Shown: piece after piece, positions 39,436-51,024 of the stretch
How the letters are laid out: every line of letters starts with the position of its first letter
Position numbering within the stretch: the first letter of the stretch is position 1
Source of the DNA: Diadema setosum
Lineage: Eukaryota > Echinodermata > Echinoidea > Diadematoida > Diadematidae
Reading direction: 5' to 3'
DNA: 64,000 nt
Assembly (NCBI RefSeq): GCF_964275005.1
Contig: NC_092705.1
Span: forward strand, 20,777,723-20,841,722
Program-made: the position numbers and the translations under genes
Notes under the pieces: model-generated
Databases searched by the model: none
Seen by the model: the letters and a program-made list of their open reading frames with translations, nothing else
Told to the model about the DNA's origin: nothing

Positions 39436-39573
39436 GGGCATATGAGGCACACCAGTGGAAATGTCAAGTGGCACCTAATCCAAAGGAAAGGTACTTTGTA
39501 CGACATGAATATATGTGTGCTACATGAAAGACCAACAATTACACAAAAGCTACATGGTAGCTGGAGTTAGCTG

Positions 39574-40950
39574 TCAGTATGGGGGAAGTCCCCACTCCTC
39601 TGGTACAAAGTCCTCCATACTGCGTAGAACTTGGTCTGCTGCAGCCGTTTCATCTTTGCCAATCAACCTCTCATCTGGTATCATCACCGCCCACATGTCG
39701 GCCGCCTTGGCTGCCAGAATGCCGTTAGGTGCGTCCTCAAAGACAAGAACCTGCGTAAGGCAATAGTTAAGCAAGCATTTGTGATTGATAAACCCTTTGT
39801 GCGTTTTGAGTGTCAACTGGTACAGAAAACCCTACAGCATTGTACACAATGTCAAAAGTCTTTGGCACAAAAAGGGTTATTCAGTAACCAAGGAATCAAA
39901 GGGCTGAGCCATGAAAGCCAAATAATACATCATTTGTGGAAATTACTCATATATGGTAGTATTCACCCTCATCTGCATCATGCTACACAAAGTTTTCATA
40001 ATACAAAATCAACAGTGAACTCTGTCTGGACATGATGACATATTGTGAATTAGAACACTCACGATATCATACAGGTAATATGATCTACATTGTTGTTTCC
40101 TTTTAATATGCAGCAGCAAACATTTTTCTTTCCTCTGAGGCAATTACTGGTAGAAAATGTGACCAAGCATTTGATAAAATTAGAAATAAGTGAAGGAGTG
40201 CTTTTTATTCTAAATGCCATACTGATGTGGAAGTTTGGAGTTAAAGTCTTATACCTGCACACCACAGCACTCTTCCAGATGAAATTTGACAGAAATCAAC
40301 TAGACTGGTACAAGTAGACTAGTATCTATGAAAAATAGCGACAGTGGTGCAAATAGCTGGCGGTAAACTGTGAGTCTTTTAGACATACATTGCTGGGAGA
40401 TGACGGAGGGTTCTCTGTAAACCTGCTTGCTGCCACCTGGAAGATGTCCGGTGAAGGCTTTCCCTTCTTCACATCAGGGTCATCCCCTGAGCAGACAATG
40501 TGATGGAAGAGGCCAAAGAACTCCCTGTGATTGGTGGTCTTCAGCTTGAAGGATGGGGTGGAGGAACCGCTTGCCACGGCAATGGGAATGGAATGTTTGC
40601 GCAGGTGTTGGATCAGCTTATCAACGCCTGGATTGAATGAATAAAATCACAGTGATAATAACAGATGCAAGTGTGTAACTATGAGTTGGTACAGATATTT
40701 TCACTCATTTGTGGAAGGGTATTTGAAATTAAATCTCTCCTCCTTCCCCTAAATGAGAGTCTGCTGGCTTTTTCTTGCCAAGTTGGAAGCTAGTTGGTCA
40801 TATGCAAAATCAACATGGGTGTTTCAAGAATCTTAAAGGAACTGGGTCCACCATATCTCTATCCAGAAACCTACGGTAAACCTGATGTCCAATTTGTTCT
40901 TAATTACAGTGTTATTGACACATAAACACACACAAAAAGACCCCCCCCCC

Positions 40951-40983
<33 letters not shown>

Positions 40984-43720
40984 AAGAAAAATAGAAAAAA
41001 AAATGTGTATAAATGGCAATTTCTTTGATCACATAAATAGCAGTAGGCCTACAAGAGACTCCTATTATAATGAGCAAGTCCTTTATTGGGACTGGTAGTT
41101 TTCTTTTGCTTTATCAAAACTTTGTTATAGCCGGACATTGAAATAAATAAAGATTCAATCTTGCGACCCTGATTTTTTACTTCATTGTACCGGTATCGAG
41201 AATTTCATTATAACTGTGTTCATTTTAACAGGAGTGCACTGTATATTGGAAGTTTGGTGTGTCATGCCGAGTCAATAGAGAGATCCTCAGATATCATTTC
41301 TGGGCTATATTTCTAGCTGTGAAAGCATTTGTAATTGTCTACAAACCACACTTTTTCATTTGTTTGTTTGTTTATTTTTTTGTGTGGGTTTTTTTTTTTT
41401 TTTTTTTTACCACCGACAAGGAAGGAGGAGGAAAGTTGCAGTTTATCATAAAAAGTTGTTCAGGGCCCAATTGTACATATGCGAACAAGATGCTTGTTCT
41501 AACTTACCAGGGAGGAGTTTTGCTTCTGGCATGATGGTTGTCATGGTTTCCGTCGTCTCCTGTACCCACTGTTCTGGAGTCACTGGTAGGTCCAAAAGCT
41601 CAATGATCTTCTGTGCGGACTCGAGCGTCTTTCGTCCCATGAGCTGCAGCTTGATCTCGAATGTGAAGGTCTTGCCATATTTGGCGCAGCACTTGCCATA
41701 GACCACCGAGTAGAGCCTCTCTGTGTCTGTCAGTAAGGAAGATTGAATGTCATAATAAGTTATGGAGGATGCCTTTGATGTGACTGTCAGACATACACTG
41801 TCACGGATGTGCTAGGTAGCTGCCGTGAGTTTTGTACATCGTGCGTGCTGCGCTGTCTGCTCCCTGGGCAACGCAGTTATCGCGGAGAAAGTAGCTGCGA
41901 TATCGAGAAGTAGATAAGTGTCAAAATGGTGAAAATTTCATTTCTACTGGACTTGAATCTCACTCAGATGCCAGTATTTAGGTTACTGAATAACTAGGGT
42001 GAGTTTGTGCATGTTTGGAGGTCATTTGACAAACAGGTGCGAAAGTACACTAGCGCCCGGTACTATACTAAGCAAAGTCCAATTCTGGATATGATGCTAA
42101 GGATAAAACTTGAGCATTGGGATGCCGGTGGATGGTTGTGCAAATGCTGATGTATTACAGGGTGCGAGTAAAAAACTCCAGTGTGGAGCTAGCCTGCAGA
42201 GTCAAGAGATGCGAGTCCTGAAGATGCCCAAACTAATACAATGCAAACTGCGGTTCGAAATTACTATGATGGCAAAACCGTTTATTTATAGGTGAACAGA
42301 GTCCATATTCACAGAGTTCAAGTAGCAGTGTCTCTCGAGGCCGACAGCGGCAAACCACGGAACAGTCGAGCTGACCAGGGAGGTGTATGGAAGCAGGAGC
42401 CCGTCAAAAACACGGATATACGTCGTGTAGTAAATCGAATTGCTACGCGACGTAAATAATTACGTCGTGTCGCAATTCGAATTGCTACGCGACGTAATTA
42501 TTTGCGTCGCGTAACAATTCGAATTACTACACGACGTAATTCCGAATTACTGCTCAACGGATTAACGTCACGACATTAAATGAATTAGTGTCGTGTTGCA
42601 ATTCCCAATGCTACACAACGTAAATAATTACGTTGCGTAGTAATTCCAATTACGACGCGACGCAAATAATTACGTTGTGTTGTAAATAATTACAACACGA
42701 CGTAATTCCGAATTACTGCTCAACGACTAACGCAGCGAATTAAGGTAGCGACGTTAATTCAACCAATGGGATCGTTCGTAAGCGGGTGAAAAACCCAGGA
42801 GGAGTACGAAGCGCATGCAATCCGGTGAAAACCGAAGCTGGCTATACAGCAGGGAGGTGGAAGTTCCTTTCCACCTCCCTGCTATACGGCGAGCCATGCG
42901 CATTTCGTTTACAGTACAATCCTATGAAATGTTTAAAACCTAAATTATAGGGCCTACATTGTATCAGAAAATATGTATTCAAGCCATATCCGCTAACCAA
43001 ATACTGACAAACATGCTGTAGGAAATGAGTGTCTAGCCCTTTGGCACGTGCACCGTGATGCATCACTGAGCAAATAACGAACGATCCCATTGGTTGATTT
43101 AACGTCGCTACGTTAATTCGCTGCGTTAGTCGTTGAGTAGTAATTCGGAATTACTTCGCGTTGTAATTATTTACAACACAACGTAATTATTTGCGTCGCG
43201 TCGTAATTGGAATTACTACGCGACGTAATTATTTACGTTGTGTAGCATTAGGAATTGCAACACGACACTAATTCATTTAATGTTGTGACGTTAAGTCGTT
43301 GAGCAGTAATTCGGAATTACGTCGCGTAGCAGTTCGATTTACTACGCGACGTAAATAATTACGTCGCGTAGTAATTCGAATTACGACGCGTAGTAATTCG
43401 AATAGCGACACGACGTAATTATTTACGTCGCGTAGCAATTCGAATTACTACGCGACGTATATCCGTGTTTTTGACGGGCTCCTGCTTCCATAGAGGTGAC
43501 ACCTCCCTGAGCCGACCGACCGAACCACACGCAGCCCGCTGCGCTGGTCTGGCGTGTTTTTGGTGGCTCGACGTACATCTACTCCATGTACGTGAGTATA
43601 GATTATGCCTCTGTGAAGGTTCATCGCTGTTATTCATAAAATTGAATGAATTAACTCACCGATCAACAATCCATCCATGTCGAAAATAACATGGCTAATA
43701 CGTGCCCTGGGAGATGACAT
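39574..43720 (-). CDS. PUDP: Pseudouridine-5'-phosphatase, HAD superfamily (complete, four exons)
   Basis: Exons on the minus strand: 43720-43660, 41726-41508, 40627-40389, 39750-39574; all junctions GT-AG, 231 residues against 228 in human PUDP (HDHD1). The enzyme removes phosphate from pseudouridine 5'-monophosphate, an RNA-turnover product, in the cytosol. HAD motif I is FDMDGLL at residues 13-19 with nucleophile Asp14 and general acid Asp16. It is followed across the junction by DTERLYSVV, nearly identical to the human protein. Motif II is the VASGSS stretch, motif III the Lys of [10 protein letters not shown], and motif [10 protein letters not shown], which supplies the Mg-binding acids. 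The end EEWGLPPY also matches the family. The start is the only ATG giving the conserved spacing to motif I. Intron 1 carries a 1.1-kb foldback transposon. The CG-rich 200 bases upstream are probably the promoter. No defect is visible. Confidence 0.96.
41050..41243. mobile_element. Mariner-like MITE remnant in PUDP intron 2
   Basis: Ends resemble TACAAGAGACTCCTATTATA and TTTAACAGGAGTGCACTGTA, with the interior GGGACTGGTAG and CCGGTATCGAGA blocks of the GTTATAACGAA type. Confidence 0.45.
42386..43492. mobile_element. Compound foldback transposon (TU-like) in PUDP intron 1
   Basis: Two arms of about 400 bp (42386-42780 and 43077-43492) are inverted copies of each other, roughly 90 percent alike. 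Outer ends are TATGGAAGCAGGAGCCCGTC. The arms consist of short self-complementary units, such as GTCGCGTAGTAATTCGAATT followed by its complement, repeated with variation. The inner end TTGAGCAGTAATTCGGAATT recurs. A unique centre of about 300 bp includes a further hairpin. Both flanks carry GAGGTG (42380-42385 and 43493-43498), a 6-bp target duplication. Long arms built of tandem short units are the hallmark of the sea-urchin TU foldback family. It is non-coding. Confidence 0.8.
42843..42886. repeat. GGGAGGTGGAA hairpin in the foldback centre
   Basis: AGCAGGGAGGTGGAA and its exact complement are separated by six bases. It shares CAGGGAGGTG with the hairpins at 43840 and at the foldback insertion site. 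Confidence 0.75.
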
Positions 43721-43839
43721 GATTTTGATGAATGAAAATACAGCTCTAGTCGTCCAAGCCACGCCGGTTCGTCCCGCTGTGCTGTGGGCCCCCTGTGATG
43801 GGGCGACTTGTCCGGTACAGTATACGATACTATTACGGT

Positions 43840-43868
43840 CAGGGAGGTGAGGGTGTCTCACCTCCCTG
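43840..43868. repeat. CAGGGAGGTGAG hairpin upstream of PUDP
   Basis: CAGGGAGGTGAG, five bases, then CTCACCTCCCTG: a perfect 12-bp stem about 120 bases upstream of the PUDP start codon, in the presumed promoter or 5' untranslated region. Confidence 0.8.
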
Positions 43869-44211
43869 CTCCGATCGACGGCACGTGTACGTACGGAACG
43901 GTACGCCAATCCACAGCTGTGGTGTGCTGGGTGGGTGGATATGCTGTCGGATCGGATCTACGAGGTGCTGACACGTGCACAACCAAGGTCACAGGAGTGT
44001 ATCACCGTTCGTTCGGATCCTTATCATCAGCCGAGACGTTGCTCGGATGCCCGCTGGAAGAAGTTGGAAGCGTATTTTATACAGACGCTTTCAAGAAAGA
44101 ACTTATATGTCGTCAAGCTAAAGTATTTATTCCATGATATACATATTCTTGAGGTCCATCTAAGAGGTGGAGGCTATAACCCATGATGCAACAACAAAAA
44201 TAGATTACAGA

Positions 44212-45548
44212 CAAGGGCGCCGGAAGCGGGGGGGGGGGGGGGGGGGGGCAGGGGTGGCACTTGCCCCCCCAAACAAAATGTTGGGGGGGCAAAACGAGTT
44301 TTTGCCCCCCAAAGTGCCCCCTGTAACAAATAATTAATCACTGATTTAAAGACCAAAATGAACAATAAAGGCATATTTCTTGTCTAAATGTTGTAATTTC
44401 ATAACTGAAAATGCACAAAATTTTCGCCCCTAACGGGGCGAAAATAATATACTAACAACTTACATTATTGTATATATACACTAATAGTAACTTATGAGTA
44501 AATTTAGTGTATAGATGGTAGCCTCGTGTCCTCGAGTGTGCCCGCTGAAACATACCTTTATAGTAAACCTTACATTTTTCATTTTCTTCTTTGCTTTCTA
44601 GTAGTATAAGAATATTTTTAATTGTTCGAACGATGCGATCACGTTTAAGCTTTTAATGAGTACATTTCAGATAAATTGAAAAGTGAAAGTGGCTCGCTCT
44701 ATAAAAGCGACTTTTATACTCTGTTTTTACAAAAAGTCCCTACCGTGGGAGGGGGTATCCCCCTCCCACACCCTCCCCGCTCGGTCGCTTCGCTCCCTCA
44801 ACGAGGATCTCACACCATCACATAATATACCCCCGTATGTTAAGATCATGGTCCTTCCAACTGATTTTTTTTCAATATGTTAATTCCCTAAAAATTTGCT
44901 TTTAAATGTTCTGTAAAGGCGAATTTTATACTCTGTTTTTACAAAAAGTCCCTACCGTGGGAGGGGGTATCCCCCCTCCCACACCCTCTCCCCGCTCGGT
45001 CGCTTCGCTCCCTCGCCGAGGATCTCGCACCAGCACATTATTAATGTACTCCCGTATGTTATGATCATAGTCCTGCCAACTGATTTTTTCAATATGTTAA
45101 TTCCGTGGAAATTTGCTTTAATTTCTCTATAAACGCGACTTTTATACTCTGTTTTTACAAAAAGTCCCCACCGTGGGAGGGGGTATCCCCCCTCCCACAC
45201 CCTCCCCCCGCTCGGTCGCTTCGCTCCCTCACCGAGGATCTCACACCATCACATTATTATGTACTCCCGTATGTAATGATCACAGTCCTTCGCACTGATT
45301 ATTTTCACTATGTTAAATTCCTTAGAAATTTGGTCTATAAACGCGACTTTTGTACCCTGTTTTACAAAAGCTCCCTACAGTGGTGGTTGTGGTGGTGGTG
45401 GGGGGGGGGGGGGTAATCCCCCTTTCCACACCCCCCCCCCCCCCGCTCACTCGCTTCGCTCACGCGCCGAGGATCTCACATCGTCACAATGTGCCCCCGT
45501 TGAGATTTTGCCCCCCCCCCCAAAACCAGAAGTGTTCCGGCGCGCTTG
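44212..45548. mobile_element. Non-autonomous hAT element with perfect 8-bp target duplication
   Basis: Ends are CAAGGGCGCCGGAA and, from the right, CAAGCGCGCCGGAA, a 14-bp inverted repeat with one mismatch. The flanks ATTACAGA at 44204-44211 and at 45549-45556 are identical, the 8-bp duplication that hAT transposases make. The subterminal regions are rich in G and C runs around GCCCCCC. The element is 1337 bp and has no transposase frame. Its right half is a tandem array. Confidence 0.9.
44707..45500. repeat. Four tandem units of about 212 bp inside the hAT element
   Basis: Units start at GCGACTTTTATACT-like motifs at 44707, 44919, 45135 and 45343 (spacing 212, 216 and 208). Each carries TTTTTACAAAAAGTCCCTAC or a variant, a GGGAGGGGGTATCCCCCTCC hairpin, GCTCGGTCGCTTCGCTC and CGAGGATCTCACACC. 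The fourth unit is the most diverged and contains an expanded GGT/G run. Confidence 0.9.
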
Positions 45549-45846
45549 ATTACAGAAGTTTTGGTCATGGAGATCTCCCATCGTCACCTTTAGAAATATT
45601 GCGTCATTTTATGTAGTCTACAATATTATCGTGTTTTTGTTTTTGTTGTTGTTGTTGTTGTTTTTTTTTTTGGGGGGGGGAGGGGTATGGGGTGGTAGGG
45701 GAGACCTAGATGGATTTGGGGACAGGTAACTATTTCCCCCACATTTCAAAAGTAATTTGATATGAAAAAAAAAAATCATGAAGGTCATTATATTTCACTT
45801 TATTTATTTTAAGCTAACTTGATACTTCTTCCTCTTCTTCAATCTT

Positions 45847-45897
45847 CCTTCTTCTTCTTCTTCTTCTTCTTCTTCTTCTTCTTCTTCTTCTTCTTCT
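45847..45897 (+). repeat. CTT trinucleotide array
   Basis: About 16 units of CTT. Confidence 0.97.
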
Positions 45898-46556
45898 TTG
45901 TCATGGTTATTACTGTATTAGGAAATTTGGTTTTTGGATGAATGCATGGGCATGTTTTGGCTTGCGTGCGCCAAAGTCGTTGACCAAACTCCCAGACGAC
46001 ACGAATAGCTTACACAAGACTCAAAAGATTCCCTTTTCAGATGTTAGGCCTCAGGGGAATCCCGTTATTAATCGTCGGTTCCGAGTGATTTTCTCGTTAT
46101 ATCCGGATTCTCGTATATCCGAACGCCGTAGAATGTGCACCTTACGTGAACATGCTCTGTTAAAATTGAGTAATATGCAGTAAATAATAATGACGACATC
46201 ATATTCATATTAGTCTGAAAAGAAAGAGTAAAATATTACGTGTTCAACGGTACAATATTAATATTTTGATCGAAATCGGATGAAAAATAAGAAAGTTAAC
46301 ACAGACATTTTGAAGTTTCCCTAATTTTTGAGGAAGCAGTTCTTGAACGGTCAACATGAATATGCAAATGGCAAAGTGAGCATGTATACTCTCACAACTT
46401 ACCATAATTTTTTTTTTCTTATAGAAAAGCGAGAAAAATACATAATATTCAGAGAAACCGAATTACTAACCCGCGGTATCTCAGCTCTTGTCCCGCGTGT
46501 GCGACATCACTGTGTTCACATAGGCCTAAGCCTATATAATTATAAACTGCTGATAC

Positions 46557-46941
46557 TAGGGATCGTATAACAGTTTTGGTTGCGACCTAATTTCAGGTTT
46601 CTAACATTTTTTTGGTGAGAGTGAGAAACCTCTTATAAAATATGAAAGAGCATGTAATTCCATGAGGAATTCAACATTTGATGAAAATTGGTTTTGAAAT
46701 GGCCGAGTAAAGAGCGATTCTTATAAAGTGTGCATGGGACCCACACCTTTTTACGATCGCTTTGTTTACTTTGTTTCTTGGAATGTTTCAGTCATTCCAA
46801 ACCCGATTTTCATCAAATAAACATTGAATTCCTCTTAGAATGGTATAATGCTCTGTACTATTTCGTAAGTGTTTTCTTGGTATCTCGCAAAAAGTTAAAA
46901 GCCCAATTCTCATCTCCACCAATACTGTACAATCCCTTTAA
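46557..46941. mobile_element. Diverged MITE of the GTACAGT family
   Basis: Shares GAAACCTCTTATAAAATATG, AAAGAGCATGTAATT, GATGAAAATTGGTTTT and AATACTGTACAATCCCTTTAA-like blocks with 3903-4299. The right TTAA is kept at 46938-46941; the left end is decayed. Confidence 0.7.
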
Positions 46942-47539
46942 GGACGTGGGGAGGGGTGGGATGGGTAGCCCCCTCCCACACAACATAACTTTTGCATAAA
47001 CTGACATAGAACGATCTGATGCACATTGCCTTGTGCTTTAGTTATTCGGAAAATTGTCAATGCCCAAAATGTGCGGAGTTCTAACTCTTGAACCGAGCGG
47101 GGGAAAGATGCGAAGAGATGAACTTTTAATTGAAGTGACAGATATAGGCCTATACGATGCACACTTTTAGATGAAATATTCTGAAATTTGTCAATCCACC
47201 AAAGAATGCACTAAGTGTATAAAAGGGGACTTAAGACAGTGTGGGAGGAGTATATTATTATGGCCCTTCCACGGGAGGGAGATTTTGCATTTTCTATAAT
47301 CCAACAATCTGTTGCACAAAAGGTGAAATAATTATTTATACAGTGTTCTATCACAAATAGCAAGAAAATCATCCTCATTTCGGGAATCGGAGACAAACCT
47401 GACATGTCTACAGTGTACCATCCATATAAGTCGAAATGGTTGTTGCGAGACAGATCCATTGAAACTGGCTGATATAACATTTAATCAGTTTTGCTTTGTT
47501 TTGTTTTTTTGTTTTGGTCAATCGGTATAGTGAACTAGT

Positions 47540-49960
47540 AGCCAAACTCTCTTCTATAGAAACCAGAGTCGCACCTGGGGATAATTATTGTCAATCAGTC
47601 ACTCCACTTACTCCAGGTACCTTCACTTTTGTGAATGTAGAAGAAAATTTTGTTATGAGCTAGGAGTTCAGTCAATTCGGATTGACAAGTCAATCGGCTT
47701 AGACGGCATCAGCGCCCTCCTTCTCAAACTGGCTGCACCTCTTGTTAGCAAACCGCTTACTGACCTTTTTAATCGTTCCCTCGGATCTGGGGTAATTCCC
47801 CAAGAAGATATGTAGCCACCGTCACCCCCATTTATTCACAAAGGAGGGGATAAGGACAGTGTAGATAACTATCGTCCTATTTCAATTATTCCAACAATAA
47901 TGAAGGTGCTGGAGAAAGCTGTTCACACTCGGTTGTATGATTATCTGGCTGACCTTGACCTATAGTGCTAACACCACAGCAATCAGGTTTTAGGAAAGGG
48001 TACTCAACTAATACAGGTTTAACTTACGTCAGTGATTATGTATTCAGGAATATGGACAGCGGAAAAATGACAGGTTTGGTATTCTTAGACATACGGAAGG
48101 CTTTCGACTCTTGGATCATGGTCTGTTATTACATAAACTACGTACATAATATTATCGTATAATATAATTGTGATAACGCACTATCATGGTTTAAATCATG
48201 ATTATTTGATAGGTCGGAAACAAAGTACAACGATCCAAGGGAAAAGATCTGATACACTTGCTCTCAAATCAGGAGTACCGCAGGGTTCTATTTTAGGACC
48301 CCTGCTCTTCACTCTTTTTGTTAATGACCTGCCCTCTGTTGTCAAACACAGTAAAATCATTCTGTATGCAGATGACACTGCAATAAGCCAGTTCGGAGTT
48401 CCACTTTGCGCATGAGCAGAAACAAGGTCATTCGGACCAACATGCATGTTGGTTTTTAAATTCACTCGGATAAGCATCTGTGATGTAATGATTATTCATG
48501 TAATCCTTATAAATGCCGCTTGCCAGCACATCCACCTGACAGCAAAAGTGGTATTTGGCAATATCAATAAAAAGAGATTGTCAATACATCCAATGCAAAA
48601 TAATGAAATGGATGCTTTCTCAAGTGTATTGACATCATTCTGCTCATCTGGTCTTCGCAAGTTTATTCTTTGTTTGAACAGGATTGATGAATCCATAAAT
48701 TGTTACGTAAAACTTCTATGCATTATGTCAGGTGTATGAAAACGAGAAAAGTGCCCCTAACCAACTGAGAAAAAAGAAGGTCATTCGTACCAATGTGCCT
48801 ATGAGCTAACTCCGAACTGGCTTATTATGTATAGTGCTTCGAGTCCAAAAGAGAGACTGTATATTGAATGATGATCTACGGCGAGTATAGAGTTATGGTT
48901 AAACTCAAATTGTTTAACACTCAACACCGAAAAAAAAAAAAATAGTCGGCACCCCACAGAGAGTAAACGGTATCAGAGAAGCTAGTATTGATAGAACATG
49001 TGAAGAATTAAGGTAAAATATAAATCTTGGTGTTTGGTTGGACCAACACTTGACCTGGAATGAACATATTGCCCACATTAGGTATCTGCCAAAATTGCTC
49101 CCAGGCTAGCGTTGCTCCGTATAGTGTGTATAAGAAAGTACATGTACTTGACTGTAGAGAGCGCTAAGCTATATATATTAGCGAATGCTCTGATATTACC
49201 TTATTGTGACTACTATTCAAGTGTGTGGACAAACTCAAGCCAAAAGAGTAAAGGATATTCTCATCAAGCAACACAAACAAATGGCAAGAAAAGTCTTGCA
49301 GACAAACACTCGCACCTCAAAACAATGTAGATCAGGATTCTATTCATTTATTAAAAGACAGCTTAAAGATATGTTGTTAACTCAATATGTATCTGAATTT
49401 TAGAGCATGTTGCTATTTATTTGTTTTATTTTTTCACTTCAATAGTTAAAGTAAGGGCTCCGAACTGATATATACACAACAAGCATTAACATTAACACGT
49501 ATATTCACAACACATTTCCACGCAAACACCCCACATCTTGCACAATGCACAATGCACCACTGCACTTTTTCCCCTCATTCTTCCCTCCTGTCTCCTTATC
49601 GCCACTCAGTGAGTGGTGACTTATGTTATATTCTTACAATGTTGTATTGTTAAGACAATCATTTCTGAGGCCATTGTCCTCCTCAAGCGCTTGCTTGTGA
49701 CGATGGTCTCCTGAATTTCTGCACATCAAGAATTGCCTAATTTGTCTTCGAACAAGAAATATACTGTAACTTATGTTTGCATAATGTATGCACAAAATAG
49801 TTTATTTTCACTTTGAATTGTATCAGGGGAAAGTGAATATTTGAATTAATCCTTTATTTACTTTAATTATCAGATTCAACTTATACTGTGCTCAATTTGT
49901 TTGTTCAATTGACTTTGTACTTCATGTATGTATGAAAAAGAAATTCAGAACTAAAATCAG
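47540..49960 (+). mobile_element. 5'-truncated jockey/CR1-type LINE, decayed
   Basis: Reverse-transcriptase pieces appear in order on the plus strand: KSIGLDGISALLLKLAAPL (from about 47680), IHKGGDKDSVDNYRPISII (47830-47890), LTPQQSGFRKGYSTNTGLTY, GLVFLDIRKAFDS, then KSGVPQGSILGPLLFTLF and the catalytic YADDT (48365). The C-terminal part follows at 48875-49400 (LGVWLDQHLTWNEHI, LPYCDYYSSVWTN). Several stop codons and frame changes separate these, for example a frame change before KSIGLDG, a stop near 47814 and loss of sequence after the KAFDS motif, so the copy is dead. The endonuclease domain is absent. The sequence from 49400 to about 49960 looks like its 3' untranslated end. A MITE interrupts it just after the YADDT motif. 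Confidence 0.9.
48386..48822. mobile_element. TA-flanked MITE inserted in the LINE
   Basis: The ends AGCCAGTTCGGAGTT and AACTCCGAACTGGCT are perfect 15-bp inverted repeats flanked by TA on both sides (48384-48385 and 48823-48824), as for Tc1/mariner-type insertions. Removing it rejoins the LINE reading frame after the YADDT motif. Inside, AAGGTCATTCGGACCAA and AAGGTCATTCGTACCAA occur near the two ends as direct repeats. It is 437 bp and non-coding. Confidence 0.8.
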
Positions 49961-50769
49961 AATCAGAAATCAGAAATGTTCACACGTTTAAAATGGATAG
50001 ATATATGGAGAAGAGATGGCAATTTCAGAAAGGTAAACTTTTTAATATGTATGACATTTTGAATGATTCTACCCCTGTATATCTGCAGAGGTTACGAACA
50101 GCACCCATCTGCAGAGTATGTTTATACATCTGCCATGAGTGTACATCGATACAGTATAACAAGGATGCTCAAAGTAGAGGTTTATTGTGCCCAAAGTAAA
50201 AACTGAAAGTGGCAGAAAGGCATTTTCTTTTGATGGTGCAATACTTTAGAAGAGTTTTCCTGAAGTGAGAAATGCTCAAACGAAGCAAATATTCTGTATA
50301 CTCAATTTCTAAACAGTCTGCAACATTAAGATACTGTATTGGTGATTATACATATTTGGTATTTTTGTATATATATATATTTCCCATAAGCTACGTTGTT
50401 TTGGTGATAGTATATTCTCTTGAAGATCTTGCAAAAAAAAAATGCATTTTTTCCCCAGAGCTCCTTCATTTTTCGAGCGTTTGACCTGAAGTTACACACC
50501 ATGTGATTACGATATAGTGCAGACCCACTTTTTGTAGTTGTCGGATTCGGATGGTATGAGTTGTCGTGGTGACAGGTTTTGTTTTTATTTTTCTTTTCTT
50601 TTTCTTTTTTTGAAGGTCATTCAAATTTGCCAGTAAATGAGTTATGTATAAATGTCATTTTTGTTGTAATTGTTATACCTTGCATATGCAGGGCCCCCTG
50701 GAAAACAGTAACTTCAATGGGGCCACCCTGTATAAATAAAACGATATAATCAGGGAGGTGGGTCCCTGA

Positions 50770-50812
50770 TATAATAATAACAAAAATAATAATAATAGTA
50801 ATGATAATAATG

Positions 50813-50861
<49 letters not shown>

Positions 50862-50885
50862 CAATAATAATGATTATGATAATAA

Positions 50886-50933
<48 letters not shown>

Positions 50934-51024
50934 TAATAATAATAATAATAATAATGATGATAATATTAATAATAATAATAATAATAATGATAATAATAAT
51001 AATAATAATAATGATAATAATAAT
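50770..51024 (+). repeat. TAA trinucleotide array, about 255 bp
   Basis: An almost pure TAA/ATA array with scattered TGA and AAC variants. It produces spurious long frames of Ile, Asn or Leu on both strands. Confidence 0.98.

Larger units (their letters stand above)
33049..39573. other. Intergenic region between the LRR gene and PUDP (convergent 3' ends)
   Basis: The LRR gene (plus) and PUDP (minus) converge here, so both 3' untranslated regions must lie in this stretch; neither polyadenylation site could be fixed. No coding exon was recognised. It holds MITEs at 34052-34230, 36417-36804 and 39053-39435, mariner-like repeats at 34235-34420 and 35568-35760, a CA array at 36854-36888 and a short AAT run near 38598. 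Nothing identifiable was seen in 33049-34050, 35765-36410 and 36900-39050. Confidence 0.55.

Noticed and set aside
44707-45500. CRISPR-like array considered for the regular repeats
   Set aside because: Units of about 212 bp with no short-repeat and unique-spacer pattern, inside a hAT element in animal DNA.
48446-48739. 97-codon open frame within the LINE region
   Set aside because: It lies wholly inside the TA-flanked MITE and resembles no transposase.
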